The translations under genes were made by a program, and so were the position numbers. The notes beneath the pieces were generated by a model. The model ran no database searches and was not told the DNA's origin. It saw nothing but the letters and a program-made list of their open reading frames with translations. From positions 82,846 to 146,845 of the forward strand of contig CALKCL010000011.1 in assembly GCA_938082545.1 (NCBI GenBank): DNA of 64,000 nucleotides, given 5' to 3'. This stretch comes from an uncultured Gammaproteobacteria bacterium. Its GTDB lineage: Bacteria; Pseudomonadota; Gammaproteobacteria; Ga0077536. Numbering within the stretch: the stretch's first letter is position 1; each line of letters opens with the position of its first letter. Positions 62,374-64,000 of this stretch are shown here, one piece after another.

Positions 62374-63282
62374 ATGAGAAGTAAAAAGGCTGAAGCGATA
62401 GAAGTGCTTTTTGACAGTTTTGTAGCGAGAATGTCAGAAAAACCTGATATGGAACTTGATGAGTTGCGAGATTTAATTGAAGAATGTGGTGATCTTGCGA
62501 GAGATCCTGGTGGGGTTGATTACTTGGACGTCAATGTAGACGGGACGCCAAGCCTTTGGTTAGTGCCTCATGGTTGTAGTGATGATCATGTTCTTTTATG
62601 TTTCCATGGGGGCGGCTGCGTGACAGGTACCCGTTTTTCTCATCGCAAAATGTTTGCTCATATTGCTAAGGCTGTTGGATGTCGTGCTCTTGTAATAGAG
62701 TATGCGCGTGCGCCAGAGCACACGCATCCTTCTCAGATTAACGAAGGCTTGAAAGCTTATAAGTGGCTTTTACAACAAGGTATAGATGCAAGTTCGATCG
62801 CAACAGTGGGAGATTCCGCCGGTGGAAATTTGTGTACGGCTGTCGTCCTGCATGCCCGCGATAGCGGAGTTGAGTTGCCTGCCGCAGTTATTCCGCTCAG
62901 CCCTTGGTATGACATGGAAGCGACCGGAAAATCATTTGAGAGCAATGCTGAGGTTGAGCGTCTAATAAGTCGAGAAGTCTCTTTGTCTATGAGTCAGATG
63001 TATATTGGAGATTGTTCCCCTAGAGACCCGTTAGTCAATCCGATCCACGCCGACTTTACAGATTTCCCTCCTACATATATACAAGTCGGTGGCTATGAAG
63101 CCATTTTAGATGATTCTTTACGAATCGCTAAGAAGCTAGAAGAGTCTGGAGTTGAGTGTCGCTGTGATGTTTTCCCTGAGATGCAGCATGTATTTCAGTT
63201 TATGGCAGGAAATGCCCCTGAGGCCGATGAGGCTATTTCTCGTCTTGCAGAATGGGTGCGTCCAAAATTGGGTCTTACCTAA
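62374..63282 (+). CDS. HSL-family alpha/beta hydrolase (esterase)
   Basis: 302 residues. HGGGC near 82-86 is the oxyanion motif, GDSAGG near 149 carries the nucleophile, and the triad is completed by residues near GYEAILDDS and EMQHVFQF. It would hydrolyse short esters. A terminator-like hairpin follows its stop. GGGGAG precedes the ATG. It is the second HSL-type esterase here, near the fourth BVMO. Confidence 0.92.
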   Translation: MRSKKAEAIEVLFDSFVARMSEKPDMELDELRDLIEECGDLARDPGGVDYLDVNVDGTPSLWLVPHGCSDDHVLLCFHGGGCVTGTRFSHRKMFAHIAKAVGCRALVIEYARAPEHTHPSQINEGLKAYKWLLQQGIDASSIATVGDSAGGNLCTAVVLHARDSGVELPAAVIPLSPWYDMEATGKSFESNAEVERLISREVSLSMSQMYIGDCSPRDPLVNPIHADFTDFPPTYIQVGGYEAILDDSLRIAKKLEESGVECRCDVFPEMQHVFQFMAGNAPEADEAISRLAEWVRPKLGLT

Positions 63283-63342
63283 ACTTGCAGGTGTGAAAAA
63301 AGAGAGCCGTTGCAGTGAGCTTTTCAGCAGCCTTCGCTATTG

Positions 63343-63375
63343 AAAAGTGTTTATTACGAATGAATAAACCCTTTT
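63343..63375. terminator. Possible bidirectional terminator
   Basis: AAAAGTGTTTATT (63343-63355) pairs with AATAAACCCTTTT (63363-63375) with one mismatch. It separates the convergent esterase and luciferase-like genes and overlaps the latter's stop codon. Confidence 0.55.
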
Positions 63376-64000
63376 AGCTACCTCTCTTTTTTTTCATCTC
63401 ATCATCATGGCGTTGCCGAAAATCGTTTATCGCTTCTTGTTGGGCCTGAGCTAGCGGGGCTCTGACCTGACGCATGCTTGCTTCGCTGGCTTTCATTCTA
63501 ACGTTGGTGCGTTTGAAGTGAGGAATGACATACTCAGAAAATAACTCGTAATGATGCTTCTTGTTTGCGAAGTTGCTCCAGTTGTGGTCAAACAATAAGT
63601 AATTTCCGAAGCCTCCGTTGGACAGCTCAACAAGGCTTTCAATATGTTCTATAGCATCTTTATACGTGCCTATTACTGCCGATCCAGTATTGGTTATCCA
63701 GTCTATATAACCATCAAAGTCGTCCCCTGAGACTTGTATTTGAGGTGCGGCCGCTGTGTTTTGTAGATAATCACACCATTCTCTAAAACCATGTCGGATA
63801 TCCTCAAATGCTTTTTCACGTGTCTCGGCTAAGTGCATCAAGCCTACTACACGCCAATCATCACGACTGACGGTTTGGCCAAACTCTTTGGCTCGCTCTT
63901 CCACTACGTCCCAATGCATGGCAAGCACGTCTACCCCAGCTTTCATGGTGGCTCCAACAGAAATTAATCCAGTCCCGTGCTTTCCGGCTATCCTTGGTCC
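63374..64000 (-). CDS. Luciferase-like monooxygenase (LLM class), 5' end missing
   Basis: The frame is open to the window edge (residues GPRIAGKHG before the internal ATG at 63946), so the N-terminal part lies beyond. The visible ~208 residues show the C-terminal half of an LLM flavoprotein, with the segment ADIRHGFREW-like helices, GTYKDAIEHIESLVELSNGGFGNYLLF and VIPHFKRTN. It would use reduced flavin from a partner reductase; the substrate is unknown. Confidence 0.82.
   Translation of the reverse strand, partial: GPRIAGKHGTGLISVGATMKAGVDVLAMHWDVVEERAKEFGQTVSRDDWRVVGLMHLAETREKAFEDIRHGFREWCDYLQNTAAAPQIQVSGDDFDGYIDWITNTGSAVIGTYKDAIEHIESLVELSNGGFGNYLLFDHNWSNFANKKHHYELFSEYVIPHFKRTNVRMKASEASMRQVRAPLAQAQQEAINDFRQRHDDEMKKKRGS

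Overview
The window looks like chromosomal DNA of a heterotrophic gammaproteobacterium with AT-leaning base composition judged by eye. The phylum-level call rests on gltX followed by tRNA-Ala(GGC) and tRNA-Glu(TTC), an arrangement known from Pseudomonas-like genomes, together with hspQ, PepN, an EF-G2-type fusA, apeB, a sirB1-like gene and leuCD. An aerobic, probably marine lifestyle is my inference from the density of flavin monooxygenases, PQQ dehydrogenases and CoA-type degradation genes. I see no transposase, phage, CRISPR or plasmid genes. Genes are packed tightly, and several convergent pairs end within 0-12 bases of each other.

Layout. 1-1711: 3' part of leuC, then leuD (leucine synthesis). 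1723-4211: acyl-CoA ligase and an ECHDC3-like crotonase. 4354-5844: three overlapping genes (small membrane protein, DpnA-like adenine methyltransferase, MORN-type protein). 5935-8082: GFA protein, anchored glutaredoxin, nitroreductase, PNPOx-like protein. 8089-11658: crotonase, zinc alcohol dehydrogenase, SulP transporter. 12044-12461: cold-shock gene with a long leader. 12501-21139: three Baeyer-Villiger-type monooxygenases with an NTF2-like and a double-hotdog protein, interrupted by gltX and two tRNAs. 21276-24904: orphan inverse-autotransporter barrel, secreted protein, two alpha/beta hydrolases. 25203-29932: EF-G2 and PepN, convergent. 30061-34024: PQQ dehydrogenase, crotonase, M18 aminopeptidase. 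34029-38533: a six-gene minus-strand operon led by a cytochrome c-PQQ dehydrogenase. 38657-50548: mixed redox, hydrolase and transporter genes, including a DDN-like F420-type protein, a lipoprotein methyltransferase fused to a YdhR-like domain, hspQ and an epoxide hydrolase. 50709-54431: transporters and two tandem SDRs. 54754-59257: paaABCDE plus paaX. 59406-64000: secreted protein, a fourth BVMO, parvulin, a hydrolase and a partial luciferase-like monooxygenase.

How the genes fit together. Ketone oxidation to esters or lactones (BVMOs), ester cleavage (HSL and other alpha/beta hydrolases), alcohol oxidation (zinc and PQQ dehydrogenases), CoA activation and crotonase or MaoC steps, epoxide hydrolysis, and phenylacetyl-CoA epoxidation form a plausible toolkit for breaking down cyclic, terpenoid, steroid-like or aromatic compounds. 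The steps are recognised by family; the actual substrates cannot be read from the sequence.
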